NCBI GenBank assembly: GCA_015063895.1 | Contig: SVTG01000003.1 | Span: 1-33,252 of the forward strand | Origin: Oscillospiraceae bacterium | Lineage (GTDB): Bacteria; Bacillota; Clostridia; Oscillospirales; CAG-272 | Length of the DNA: 33,252 nucleotides | Direction of reading: 5' to 3' | Part shown: in pieces, positions 22,935 through 30,740 of the stretch | Position numbering within the stretch: position 1 is the stretch's first letter | Layout: the number at the start of each line of letters is the position of its first letter | The notes under the pieces: generated by a model | Databases searched by the model: none | What the model saw: only the letters and a program-made list of their open reading frames with translations | What the model was told of the DNA's origin: nothing | Translations under genes and position numbers: made by a program

Positions 22935-24368
22935 TTAGTATTTTTTCAATTCTTCCTCAAGCAAACGATTGATGATCACGGGATTGCCCTTGCCCTGCGT
23001 CTTGCCCATCACCACGCCGACGATCGACTTGGCAGCAGCAGGCTTACCGCGCTTCACGTCAGCCACGGCCTTGGGGTTGGCAGCCACGGCTTCAGCCACC
23101 AGCTTGCCAAGCAGCGCCTCGTCATTGATCTGTGCAAGGCCCCTTTCCTCTACCAATGCCTTCGGGGAGGCGTCGGTCTCAAAAAGCTCCTTGATCAGCT
23201 TTTTCGCCGTGGAGCTGTTGATCACGTCATCACCCACCAGCGTTGCCAGCTCGCCGAGATGCACGGCCGATACGGGACAGGTAAAGCTTTCGCTCTCAAT
23301 CAGGCGCATAAACTCCGAGATCAGCAGGTTGGCCGCAAGCTTGGGGTGCTTGGTGGTGGCGGCAGCAGCCTCAAAATAGTCGGCCATTGCCTTATCCGAG
23401 GTCAGCACCTCACCGTCATAAGCGGTAAGACCGTACTTCTCCATATACGCCTTTTTACGTGCGTCGGGCAGCTCGGGAATTTCAGCACCAAGCGCCTTGA
23501 TCGCCGCATCGCTGAGCTCAATGGGCGGCAGATCGGGATCGGGGAAATAACGGTAATCGTTGGCATTTTCCTTTGAGCGCATCGTGTAGGTCTTACCCGT
23601 GGCAGGATCAAAGCGGCGCGTTTCCTGCACGATCTCCTCGCCCGCCTCAATGGCATCTACCTGACGCTTATACTCGTATTCGATGGCCTTTACGATAAAC
23701 TGGAAGGAGTTGAGGTTCTTCATCTCGGTACGCGTACCGAACTTCGTCTGGCCTACCTTACGCACCGACAGGTTCACGTCGCAGCGAAGCGACCCCTCCT
23801 GCATCTTACAGTCGGAAACGCCCGTATAAAGGATAATGGCGCGCAGCTTCTGAAGATAAGCCTTAGCCTCCTCAGCAGAGCGGATATCGGGCTCGGACAC
23901 GATCTCAATGAGTGGCACACCGCAACGGTTACAGTCGATCATCGTGCCGTGCTTATCGTCATGCACCAGCTTGCCTGCGTCCTCTTCAATGTGGATACGG
24001 GTAATGCCGATGCGCTTCGCACCCTCCTCGGTCTCTACGTCAAGCCAGCCGTGCTCGCAAAGCGGCAGATCGTACTGCGAGATCTGGTAAGCCTTAGGCA
24101 GGTCGGGATAGAAATAATTTTTTCTATCCTCCTTAGAATAATTGGCAATTTTACAGTTGGTGGCAAGGCCTGCCTTCACGGCGTATTCTACCACCTTTTT
24201 GTTAAGGACGGGCAACGTGCCAGGATAACCCATGCAAACGGGGCAGCACTGCGTATTGGGCTCAGCACCAAAGGTCGTGGGGCAGGAGCAAAAGATCTTG
24301 GTCTTGGTCTTCAGCTCAACGTGGACCTCAAGACCGATCACCATTTCATAACCCTTATAAAGCGCCAT
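22935..24368 (-). CDS. gatB: Aspartyl/glutamyl-tRNA amidotransferase subunit B
   Basis: 477-residue subunit that binds mischarged Asp-tRNA(Asn) or Glu-tRNA(Gln) and activates it with ATP for amidation. It shows GYEMVIGLEVHVELKTKTKI, CSCPTTFGAEPNTQCCPVCMGYPGTLP, YFYPDLPKAYQISQY and the C-terminal YqeY-type tail domain ending VMGKTQGKGNP. Paired cysteines in the N-terminal part are the zinc-site type seen in GatB. The start overlaps the gatA stop (TAATG), and GGAGGTG lies just upstream within gatA. Full length. The last gene of the T-box-controlled operon. Confidence 0.97.
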   Translation of the reverse strand: MALYKGYEMVIGLEVHVELKTKTKIFCSCPTTFGAEPNTQCCPVCMGYPGTLPVLNKKVVEYAVKAGLATNCKIANYSKEDRKNYFYPDLPKAYQISQYDLPLCEHGWLDVETEEGAKRIGITRIHIEEDAGKLVHDDKHGTMIDCNRCGVPLIEIVSEPDIRSAEEAKAYLQKLRAIILYTGVSDCKMQEGSLRCDVNLSVRKVGQTKFGTRTEMKNLNSFQFIVKAIEYEYKRQVDAIEAGEEIVQETRRFDPATGKTYTMRSKENANDYRYFPDPDLPPIELSDAAIKALGAEIPELPDARKKAYMEKYGLTAYDGEVLTSDKAMADYFEAAAATTKHPKLAANLLISEFMRLIESESFTCPVSAVHLGELATLVGDDVINSSTAKKLIKELFETDASPKALVEERGLAQINDEALLGKLVAEAVAANPKAVADVKRGKPAAAKSIVGVVMGKTQGKGNPVIINRLLEEELKKY

Positions 24369-25816
24369 TATCTTGCACCTCCCATATCGTCCTCAAGCGC
24401 TGCACCCACACGGTACAGCAGCGCCTCGCTGAAGGGCTTGCCCATCAGCTGCAGTCCTACGGGCATACCGCCCTCACCCACACCGCAGGGCAGCGCGAGT
24501 GCGGGGATCCCCGCTACGTTCACGGGCACGCTGTATGCGTCACCCATATACATTTCAAGCGGATTTTGGCTCTTTTCGCCAAGCTTGTAAGCAACCGTCG
24601 GTGCCACGGGCGACAAAATAACGTCACACTTTTCAAGCACGCGGTCATAATCGGCACGCACCAGTGCACGCACCTGCAGCGCCTTTTTGTAATAAGCATC
24701 GTAATAGCCCGAGGAAAGTGCGAAGGTGCCCAGCATAATGCGGCGCTTGACCTCAGCGCCAAATCCTTCGGAGCGGCTCTTCTTATAAAGCTCACCGATA
24801 TCCTCAAACTCGGCGGTGCGGTAACCGTAGCGTACGCCGTCAAAGCGCGCGAGATTGGAGGAGGTCTCGGCACTCGAGATCACGTAATAAGCGGCAAGCG
24901 CGTGGTCGATCGCGGGCATGGAGACCTCAACGATCTTCGCACCCAGTTTCTCATAGCGCGCAGCAGCGGCAAGCACGGCTTCCCTCACGTCGGGGGAAAT
25001 ACCCTCCCCAAAAAACTCCTTCGGCACACCGATCACAAGACCCTTGACGCCCTTGCCTATCTCGGCACCGAAATCGCCGTAAACGCGCTCGACTGAGGTC
25101 GCATCGCGCTTGTCGTGCCCTGCGATGACATTCAGCACCAAAGCATTATCGCGCACGGTGTGCGTCAAGGGGCCGATCTGATCAAGCGAGGAGGCAAACG
25201 CCACAAGACCGTAGCGCGACACCGTGCCGTAGGTCGGCTTCATACCGACCACGCCGCAAAATGCCGCAGGCTGACGGATCGATCCGCCCGTATCGGAGCC
25301 AAGCGTATACGCCGCCTCAAAGGCAGCCACAGCCGCAGCCGAGCCACCCGAGCTGCCACCCGGCACACGCGTGAGATCAAGGGGGTTGTGCGTGACCTTA
25401 ACGGCCGAGTTCTCGGTGGTGGAGCCCATTGCAAACTCGTCCATATTCAGCTTGCCGAGCATGACAAACCCGGCCTTCTTCAAGCGCTCTACCACGTGCG
25501 CGTCATAGGGCGGCACGTAGTCGGCCAGCATACGCGAGGCACAGGTGGTGGCCACGCCCTTGGTGCAGATATTGTCCTTGACACCCATAGGGATACCCGC
25601 CAAGGGTGAAAGCGTTTCGCCTGCCGCGCGCTGCTTATCGACGGCGATCGCCATATCCAGCGCAAGACGTGCATCGGTCGACACGTAAGCACCCACACGG
25701 GGCTCGTTTTTCTCAATAGAGGCAACGTATGCCTTGGTAAGCTCGGCGGCACTGACCTTTCTCGCGGCAAGCGCAGCACCAAGCTCGGATAAATTCATTT
25801 TCAACAAATCACTCAT
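24368..25816 (-). CDS. gatA: Aspartyl/glutamyl-tRNA amidotransferase subunit A
   Basis: 482-residue amidase-signature subunit that frees ammonia from glutamine. It has the Lys in GIPMGVKDNIC (Lys80) and the Ser-cisSer region GGSSGGSAAAVAA with TLGSDTGGSIRQPAAFCG, giving the Ser-Ser-Lys triad. Ammonia passes to GatB through a tunnel in the GatCAB complex. It begins 3 nt after the aspS-gatC stop, with the ribosome binding site GGAGGG lying in the last codons of that gene, so expression is coupled. No separate gatC lies nearby because GatC is fused to the upstream synthetase. Confidence 0.97.
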   Translation of the reverse strand: MSDLLKMNLSELGAALAARKVSAAELTKAYVASIEKNEPRVGAYVSTDARLALDMAIAVDKQRAAGETLSPLAGIPMGVKDNICTKGVATTCASRMLADYVPPYDAHVVERLKKAGFVMLGKLNMDEFAMGSTTENSAVKVTHNPLDLTRVPGGSSGGSAAAVAAFEAAYTLGSDTGGSIRQPAAFCGVVGMKPTYGTVSRYGLVAFASSLDQIGPLTHTVRDNALVLNVIAGHDKRDATSVERVYGDFGAEIGKGVKGLVIGVPKEFFGEGISPDVREAVLAAAARYEKLGAKIVEVSMPAIDHALAAYYVISSAETSSNLARFDGVRYGYRTAEFEDIGELYKKSRSEGFGAEVKRRIMLGTFALSSGYYDAYYKKALQVRALVRADYDRVLEKCDVILSPVAPTVAYKLGEKSQNPLEMYMGDAYSVPVNVAGIPALALPCGVGEGGMPVGLQLMGKPFSEALLYRVGAALEDDMGGAR

Positions 25817-25819
25817 AGC

Positions 25820-27910
25820 TTAACCCTCCACAACACGGGGCACGGTCACGTAGCCCTCTGCTTTGGTTTTGGCATTGGCAAGCAGCTCGTCACGCGTGCA
25901 GGTACACACGGGCTCGTCCTCGCGCAATACGTTTTTGAGCGGCACCACGTAGGTGGCCTCACCCACACCCTCGGTATCAACGGCCGAGAGCTGATCGGCA
26001 AAGCCGATGATGGCAGCCATATCTGCTGCAACGCGTGCCTTTTCCTCACCCGACAGCGACAAGCGTGCAAGATCTGCAATGCGCTCAACGTCCACGGTAG
26101 GAGCAGCCTTTTTACCGGCCGACTTACCGCCCTCGCTGCCGCCCTCCAACGCCTTGCCAAGACCCAGGATCTCAAGCTGCGCGGGATCGACGTGCGTAGG
26201 TGCATCGGTCATAGGGCAGGAGGCATCCTTGATCTTGGGAAACGCGATGACCTCGCGCAGGCTGTCAGCCCCGACCATAAGCATAACGAAGCGATCAAGA
26301 CCGAAGGCAAAGCCCGCGTGGGGGGGCGTACCGTAACGGAAGGCACCGACCATAAAGCCAAAGCGATCCTCGATCTCCTCCTTTGAGAAGCCAAGCGCCT
26401 CAAACATGACGTTTTGCACGTCACGGTTGTGAATACGAACAGAGCCCGAGCCCAGCTCCACACCGTTGAGGACCACGTCGTAGGCCTGTGCGCGCACGCG
26501 TGCCTTGTCGGTCAGCAGATACTGCACGTCCTCGGGATAAGGCATGGTGAAGGGGTGGTGCGTGGCGACAAAGCGCTCCTCCTCCTCGGAGTATTCAAAC
26601 TGCGGGAAGTCGGTCACGAACAGGAACTTATACTCGTCCTTGTGGCGCAGCCCCAGCATATCCGCCACGGTAAGACGCAGGGCACCCAGCACCTTGCGCA
26701 CCGTATTCAGCTTATCTGCCGAGAACAGGATAAAATCACCGGGCTTGGCGCCAAGACGGTCAAGCAAAGCCTGAAAGCCCTCGTCGCTGAAGTATTTCGG
26801 GAGAATGGAATTGACCGTGCCGTCGGCACGAAGCAGGATCCACGCCATACCCTTCGCACCAAAGGTGATGGCGGTTTCGGTCAGATTTTCAATATCGGTA
26901 CGGGCAAATTTTTCACCGGCGCCCGGCACGCAGATCGCGCGCACCACGCCGCCCTGCTTTGTCACCGAATTGAATACCGAAAACGTTGAAGCGGCGGCAA
27001 GGTCGGTCACGTCAACGATCGGCAATTCGAAGCGCAGGTCAGGCTTGTCGGAGCCGTATTTATCCATAGCCTCGTGCCAGGTGATGCGCTGAAAGGGCTC
27101 CTTGATATCAACGCCCTTCACGTGCAGGAACAGGTCCTTGAACATGCCCTCCAGATGCTGCAAAACGTCCTCCTGCTCCACAAAGGACATTTCCATATCC
27201 ACCTGTGTAAATTCGGGCTGACGGTCGGCACGCAGATCCTCGTCACGGAAGCATCGCGCCACCTGATAATAACGGTCAATACCGCCCACCATCAGGAGCT
27301 GCTTATAGATCTGCGGAGACTGCGGCAACGCATAAAAGCTGCCGGGATGCACACGAGAGGGCACAAGATAGTCACGGGCACCCTCGGGTGTTGATTTGCA
27401 GAGCATGGGAGTCTCCACACACAAAAAGCCCTGTTTGGTGAGATACTCCTCAACCGTGCGCTGGATAAAGGCACGGGTCTTTAAGTTATGGTACATGGAG
27501 GGACGGCGCAGATCGATATAGCGGTATTTCAGGCGCAGATCCTCACGCGTATTCTGATTATCCTCGGGCGAGAAGGGCAGCTGATCACACTGCGAAAGCA
27601 GCTCAACCTCGTCAGCCATCAGCTCAACGGTACCCGTGGCGATACGGGGATTGACCGTCTCGGCCGCACGCAGACGGATATTGCCCCACACCGAGATCAC
27701 CGACTGATTTTTTAAGCTCTCGGCCACGGCAAAGCCATCAGCCGACAGGTTTGCGGCATCAAACACCACCTGCACCACGCCCTCGCGGTCGCGCAGGTCG
27801 ATGAAGATAACACCACCCATATCACGCTTGTTAAGAACCCAGCCCGCCACCTGCTGTCTGGTGCCGATATGTGCCTCACGCACAAGGCCGCAATAGATCG
27901 TTCTTTTCAT
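25820..27910 (-). CDS. aspS: Aspartyl-tRNA synthetase fused to amidotransferase subunit GatC
   Basis: 696-residue fusion. Residues 1 to about 585 are a complete bacterial-type AspRS: OB-fold anticodon domain (GWVLNKRDMGGVIFIDLRDREG), class II motif 2 (CFRDEDLRADRQPEFTQ), the GAD insertion domain (about 300-420) and motif 3 (GFAFGLDRFVMLM). A Gly/Ser/Lys linker (about 588-605) leads to a complete GatC of about 91 residues (VDVERIADLARLSLSGEEK ... REDE ... AEGYVTVPRVVE). The protein should charge tRNA(Asp), probably also mischarge tRNA(Asn), and join GatA and GatB. Position 31, usually His in nondiscriminating and Leu in discriminating enzymes as I recall it, is Met here, so discrimination cannot be read. 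AAGGAG is 8 nt before the start. Led by a T-box. Confidence 0.95.
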   Translation of the reverse strand: MKRTIYCGLVREAHIGTRQQVAGWVLNKRDMGGVIFIDLRDREGVVQVVFDAANLSADGFAVAESLKNQSVISVWGNIRLRAAETVNPRIATGTVELMADEVELLSQCDQLPFSPEDNQNTREDLRLKYRYIDLRRPSMYHNLKTRAFIQRTVEEYLTKQGFLCVETPMLCKSTPEGARDYLVPSRVHPGSFYALPQSPQIYKQLLMVGGIDRYYQVARCFRDEDLRADRQPEFTQVDMEMSFVEQEDVLQHLEGMFKDLFLHVKGVDIKEPFQRITWHEAMDKYGSDKPDLRFELPIVDVTDLAAASTFSVFNSVTKQGGVVRAICVPGAGEKFARTDIENLTETAITFGAKGMAWILLRADGTVNSILPKYFSDEGFQALLDRLGAKPGDFILFSADKLNTVRKVLGALRLTVADMLGLRHKDEYKFLFVTDFPQFEYSEEEERFVATHHPFTMPYPEDVQYLLTDKARVRAQAYDVVLNGVELGSGSVRIHNRDVQNVMFEALGFSKEEIEDRFGFMVGAFRYGTPPHAGFAFGLDRFVMLMVGADSLREVIAFPKIKDASCPMTDAPTHVDPAQLEILGLGKALEGGSEGGKSAGKKAAPTVDVERIADLARLSLSGEEKARVAADMAAIIGFADQLSAVDTEGVGEATYVVPLKNVLREDEPVCTCTRDELLANAKTKAEGYVTVPRVVEG

Positions 27911-27939
27911 ATCCTTACTCCTTTTCGGGAAAATTTACT

Positions 27940-27983
27940 AAAAAAATAACGCCCCTGAAAGTGTCAAAAACACCTTCGGGACG
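27940..27983 (-). terminator. T-box-controlled intrinsic terminator
   Basis: On the minus strand CGTCCCGAAGGTGT pairs with ACACTTTCAGGGGCG with one bulged A and G-T wobbles, followed by TTATTTTTTT. It lies 30 nt before the aspS start. Confidence 0.85.
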
Positions 27984-28215
27984 AAAGACAAGCTTCCGCG
28001 GTACCACCCGCATTCGAGAAAACTCCTCACGGACACTTTTGAAAATGTCCATCGGCTGTAACGTGCCGCCACGCCCAAGTCTACTGCCGCGGCCGTGCCG
28101 CAGGTTCGGTCAGGTGCTCCGAAATGTTCTTTCATCGCGCACCCATACCGTTTCTCAGCACCAACGGCTCTCTGTGATAGCTCTCGCGACTACTTTTTTC
28201 CATCATAGCATTTAT
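27940..28215 (-). promoter_or_regulatory. T-box riboswitch leader of the aspS-gatC/gatA/gatB operon
   Basis: The minus-strand leader contains the T-box sequence GGGTGGTACCGCGG (27995-28008), the Stem I AGAGAG bulge motif, and a distal loop CCGTT-GGTGCTGAGA-AACGG (28150-28169). It ends in a terminator that the T-box region can replace with an antiterminator. Uncharged tRNA binding should allow readthrough. The candidate specifier is AAC (Asn) at 28126-28128, by comparison with the common pattern in which the specifier is followed by A, pyrimidines and CGGAG. A GAC (Asp) lies about 17 nt further on, so the choice needs a fold. Confidence 0.88.
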
Positions 28216-28228
28216 ATTATGTACGGAT

Positions 28229-28257
28229 ATTTTAGCACTATTCCCCTTTCCTGTCAA
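28229..28257 (-). promoter_or_regulatory. Sigma-A promoter for the T-box operon
   Basis: TTGACA (28252-28257), 17-bp spacer, TAAAAT (28229-28234) on the minus strand, just upstream of the T-box leader. Confidence 0.83.
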
Positions 28258-28308
28258 GTATTCTGCCGATATTTTTTATAAAGAATATTATTTTCCGCGT
28301 CACCACCC

Positions 28309-28337
28309 TTGCCAAAAGCACGCTGCGATGCTATAAT
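28309..28337 (+). promoter_or_regulatory. Sigma-A promoter for the polysaccharide gene cluster
   Basis: TTGCCA (28309-28314), 17-bp spacer, TATAAT (28332-28337), 38 nt before the first glycosyltransferase. Divergent from the T-box promoter. Confidence 0.75.
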
Positions 28338-28374
28338 ATAATATGCGAAAATATCCAAAGGGGGAGGTTGTGGC

Positions 28375-29622
28375 ATGTCAAAGCGTCTGTTATTCGTCAC
28401 CACACGTCTGCCCTGGCCCACGAACAGCGGCCGTCGCACGTCGCTGTATCACTATTGCCGCGGCCTTCACGAGCAATACGGCTACGAGGTGTCGCTCTTT
28501 GCCTTCCCCGAATGGGATCAGGAACGAAGCGACAGGGACAAGCCCCCGTTTGTGGCACGCGTGCACCTCGCCGCCCCGATCGGACGCTTGACCAAGCTTT
28601 GGGGACTTTTGCGTGCATGGTTCTCCGGCAAGCCGTATCAGACGGCGCTTTATGAAAGCCGCAAAAATCACCGTTTACTGCAACGGGTCATTGCCGCAGA
28701 AAAGCCCGACGTTGTGCTTTTCGATATGCTCCGCCTTGCCCCCTACATGAAAGTGGCAAAAGGACACGCGAGATGCGTGCTTGATCTTGACGACCTGTTA
28801 TCGGTGCGTTACAAACGCCAGCTGCGCACCCCCAATACAAGCACAGGGATCGCCGGGCATTACGCAGGTGAAATGTCCCCCCTTGCCGAGCGGCTTTTGT
28901 GCCACGGCAGGATTGGAAAAATGATCTTAAAAAGCGAGCAAAAGCGCGTGGCACGTGCCGAGCTGCGCTTTGCACGGGAGGCCGAAGGCGTGGTGCTTGT
29001 ATCCGCCGCTGAGGCCGCGCACCTGAACCGCGCCCTTGGCAGACCTGTGGCCGTTACCGTACCGACGGGTGTGGATACTACGGCCTTTACTCCCGACAAC
29101 GGGGCAAAAAAGCAGAACACGTTCGGCTTTGTCGGCAACCTCTATGCCGCCGCCAACGCGGCCTCGCTCACCTATATCGCGAACGAGATCTTACCCCTGC
29201 TTTCGGTGCCCTTTACCTTTGAGGTGGCAGGCCCCTGCCCCGACGAGGTGCGCACTCGCCTTGAAGGAACACAAGGACTGCGCTTTCTGGGCGAGGTCAA
29301 GGACCTCGCCATCGTCACGGCCGCATGGCAATTTACGCTGTGCCCCATCGCCTTCGGTACGGGTCTGAAGACCAAGGTGCTGGAGGCCATGGCCGCAGGT
29401 CTGCCCGTACTGACAAATGCCGTAGGAGCCGAAGGGATCGGTGCCAACAACGGCAGCGAAATTTTTGTGCTTGAGGGTGCCGATGATCTGGCCGCTGCCG
29501 CCGAAATGCTGCTGAACAGCCCTGCACTCTGTCGGGAGGTCGGTACAGCCGCCCGTCATTTCGTTTGTACTCACTATGATTGGAGCGTCGTGTTCAAAGC
29601 CTTCGGGCAACTCGACTTATAA
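28375..29622 (+). CDS. Glycosyltransferase, GT4-like
   Basis: 415-residue cytoplasmic transferase with a GT-B layout. The N-terminal domain has the sugar-transferase opening RLLFVTTRLPWPTNSGRRTS (about residues 3-22) and the DVVLFDMLRL strand; the linker region has TVPTGVD; the C-terminal donor-binding domain has GFVGNLYAAANAASL, LCPIAFGTGLKTKVLEAMAAGLPVLTN with the E-x7-like acidic/glycine motif, and NAVGAEGI. It should add a sugar to a lipid-linked or oligosaccharide acceptor; sugar and linkage are unknown. GGGAGG is 9 nt before the ATG. It is the first of at least three genes on this strand, 8 nt before the next, so an operon for a surface polysaccharide is likely. Confidence 0.88.
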   Translation: MSKRLLFVTTRLPWPTNSGRRTSLYHYCRGLHEQYGYEVSLFAFPEWDQERSDRDKPPFVARVHLAAPIGRLTKLWGLLRAWFSGKPYQTALYESRKNHRLLQRVIAAEKPDVVLFDMLRLAPYMKVAKGHARCVLDLDDLLSVRYKRQLRTPNTSTGIAGHYAGEMSPLAERLLCHGRIGKMILKSEQKRVARAELRFAREAEGVVLVSAAEAAHLNRALGRPVAVTVPTGVDTTAFTPDNGAKKQNTFGFVGNLYAAANAASLTYIANEILPLLSVPFTFEVAGPCPDEVRTRLEGTQGLRFLGEVKDLAIVTAAWQFTLCPIAFGTGLKTKVLEAMAAGLPVLTNAVGAEGIGANNGSEIFVLEGADDLAAAAEMLLNSPALCREVGTAARHFVCTHYDWSVVFKAFGQLDL

Positions 29623-29630
29623 GGATTTTT

Positions 29631-30719
29631 ATGAAGATTTTACTGGATGACGGCTTGCAATTATCGGTCGGCACAGGCATTGGCGGCTATGCGAAGGCAC
29701 TGGGCGAAGCGCTGGCAGCACAGCCTGACGTCACGCTCAAGCGTGAGGATTTTGCCCCCGTGGGCAAGCGCCTACGCACACGCCTTACGTATCTCAAATA
29801 TCTCAACAGTGATGCCTACCGTCGGGCCCTTCGCGACCTTGACGTGGTGCATTATGCCAACTACGCCATGCCGAAAAGCCTGCCGCCGCACGTGGTAAGT
29901 GCCGTAACGGTGCACGATCTTGCAGCCTTTTCACACAAAAAGACACTACCCCTCCTTTACGGCATCTACAACCGCTTTATGATAAAGCGTGCCGTGGGGC
30001 GCGCCGATATCATTTTCACCGTATCCGAGAGCGCCAGGCAAGAAATCGCGGCACGCTTCCCTCGGGCCGCGGCGCGCACCGTGGCCGTCTATCCAGGTCA
30101 CCACACGGGAGCCGTGTGCGCCACCCCCCACACCGACTACGAGAACACCGCCCTGACGGGGCTTGAAAAGCGCAAATTTTTCCTGTTTCTCGGGACCCTT
30201 GAAAAGCGCAAAAACCTCACCGACCTGATCAGCGCTTATTTTGATCTGATCAGAACCGACCCTGAAGCTGACGGCTTTTCGCTGGTCTTGGCCGGCAAGC
30301 AGGGCTTTGGATATAAACAAATCAAAAAAGCGCTGCGCGCCGCCCCCAAGGGGGCCGACGTCCGTATGCCCGGTTACGTCAGCGCCGCTGACCGCCAAAA
30401 GCTTTACGCCGAGGCCGCCGCTTTTGTATTTCCCTCCCTGCTGGAGGGCTTTGGCTCTCCCCAGACCGAGGCAATGGCAGCAGGACTCCCCTTGATCGTA
30501 TCGGATATTCCCACCAACCGTGAAATATCGGATACGTACGGCCATTTTTATTCCCTTGGCGACGTATCGGCGCTCACCGCCCTGCTCTCTCGCGCCGCGC
30601 GCGGCAAGCTCTTGGCCGACAGGAGCGTGGCTGCGCAAAAGCTGGCGCACCTGACGTGGGAGCAGGCTGCAAAAAAGGTGCTGGCCGCCTATCAAAGTGC
30701 CAAAAAGCAAAAAAATTAA
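29631..30719 (+). CDS. Glycosyltransferase family 4 protein
   Basis: 362-residue GT-B transferase. It begins MKILLDDGLQLSVGTGIGGY with the Gly-rich acceptor loop, has AVTVHDLAAFSHK and DIIFTVSESARQE in the N-terminal half, KFFLFLGTLEKRKNLTDLI at the start of the donor domain, and the clear E-x7-E motif FPSLLEGFGSPQTEAMAAG, where the two Glu contact the nucleotide sugar. Related to mannosyl- and rhamnosyltransferases such as WbpY/WbaZ, but specificity cannot be assigned. The start follows the previous stop by 8 nt; AAGGA is the ribosome binding site. The longer in-frame start at 29580 lies inside the upstream gene and is rejected. Confidence 0.9.
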   Translation: MKILLDDGLQLSVGTGIGGYAKALGEALAAQPDVTLKREDFAPVGKRLRTRLTYLKYLNSDAYRRALRDLDVVHYANYAMPKSLPPHVVSAVTVHDLAAFSHKKTLPLLYGIYNRFMIKRAVGRADIIFTVSESARQEIAARFPRAAARTVAVYPGHHTGAVCATPHTDYENTALTGLEKRKFFLFLGTLEKRKNLTDLISAYFDLIRTDPEADGFSLVLAGKQGFGYKQIKKALRAAPKGADVRMPGYVSAADRQKLYAEAAAFVFPSLLEGFGSPQTEAMAAGLPLIVSDIPTNREISDTYGHFYSLGDVSALTALLSRAARGKLLADRSVAAQKLAHLTWEQAAKKVLAAYQSAKKQKN

Positions 30720-30740
30720 CGCGAAAGAGAGGTGTGCACC

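Noticed and set aside
22653-23576. 307-codon plus-strand frame crossing a terminator
   Set aside because: It runs through the end of the SGNH gene, a strong terminator and the antisense of gatB.
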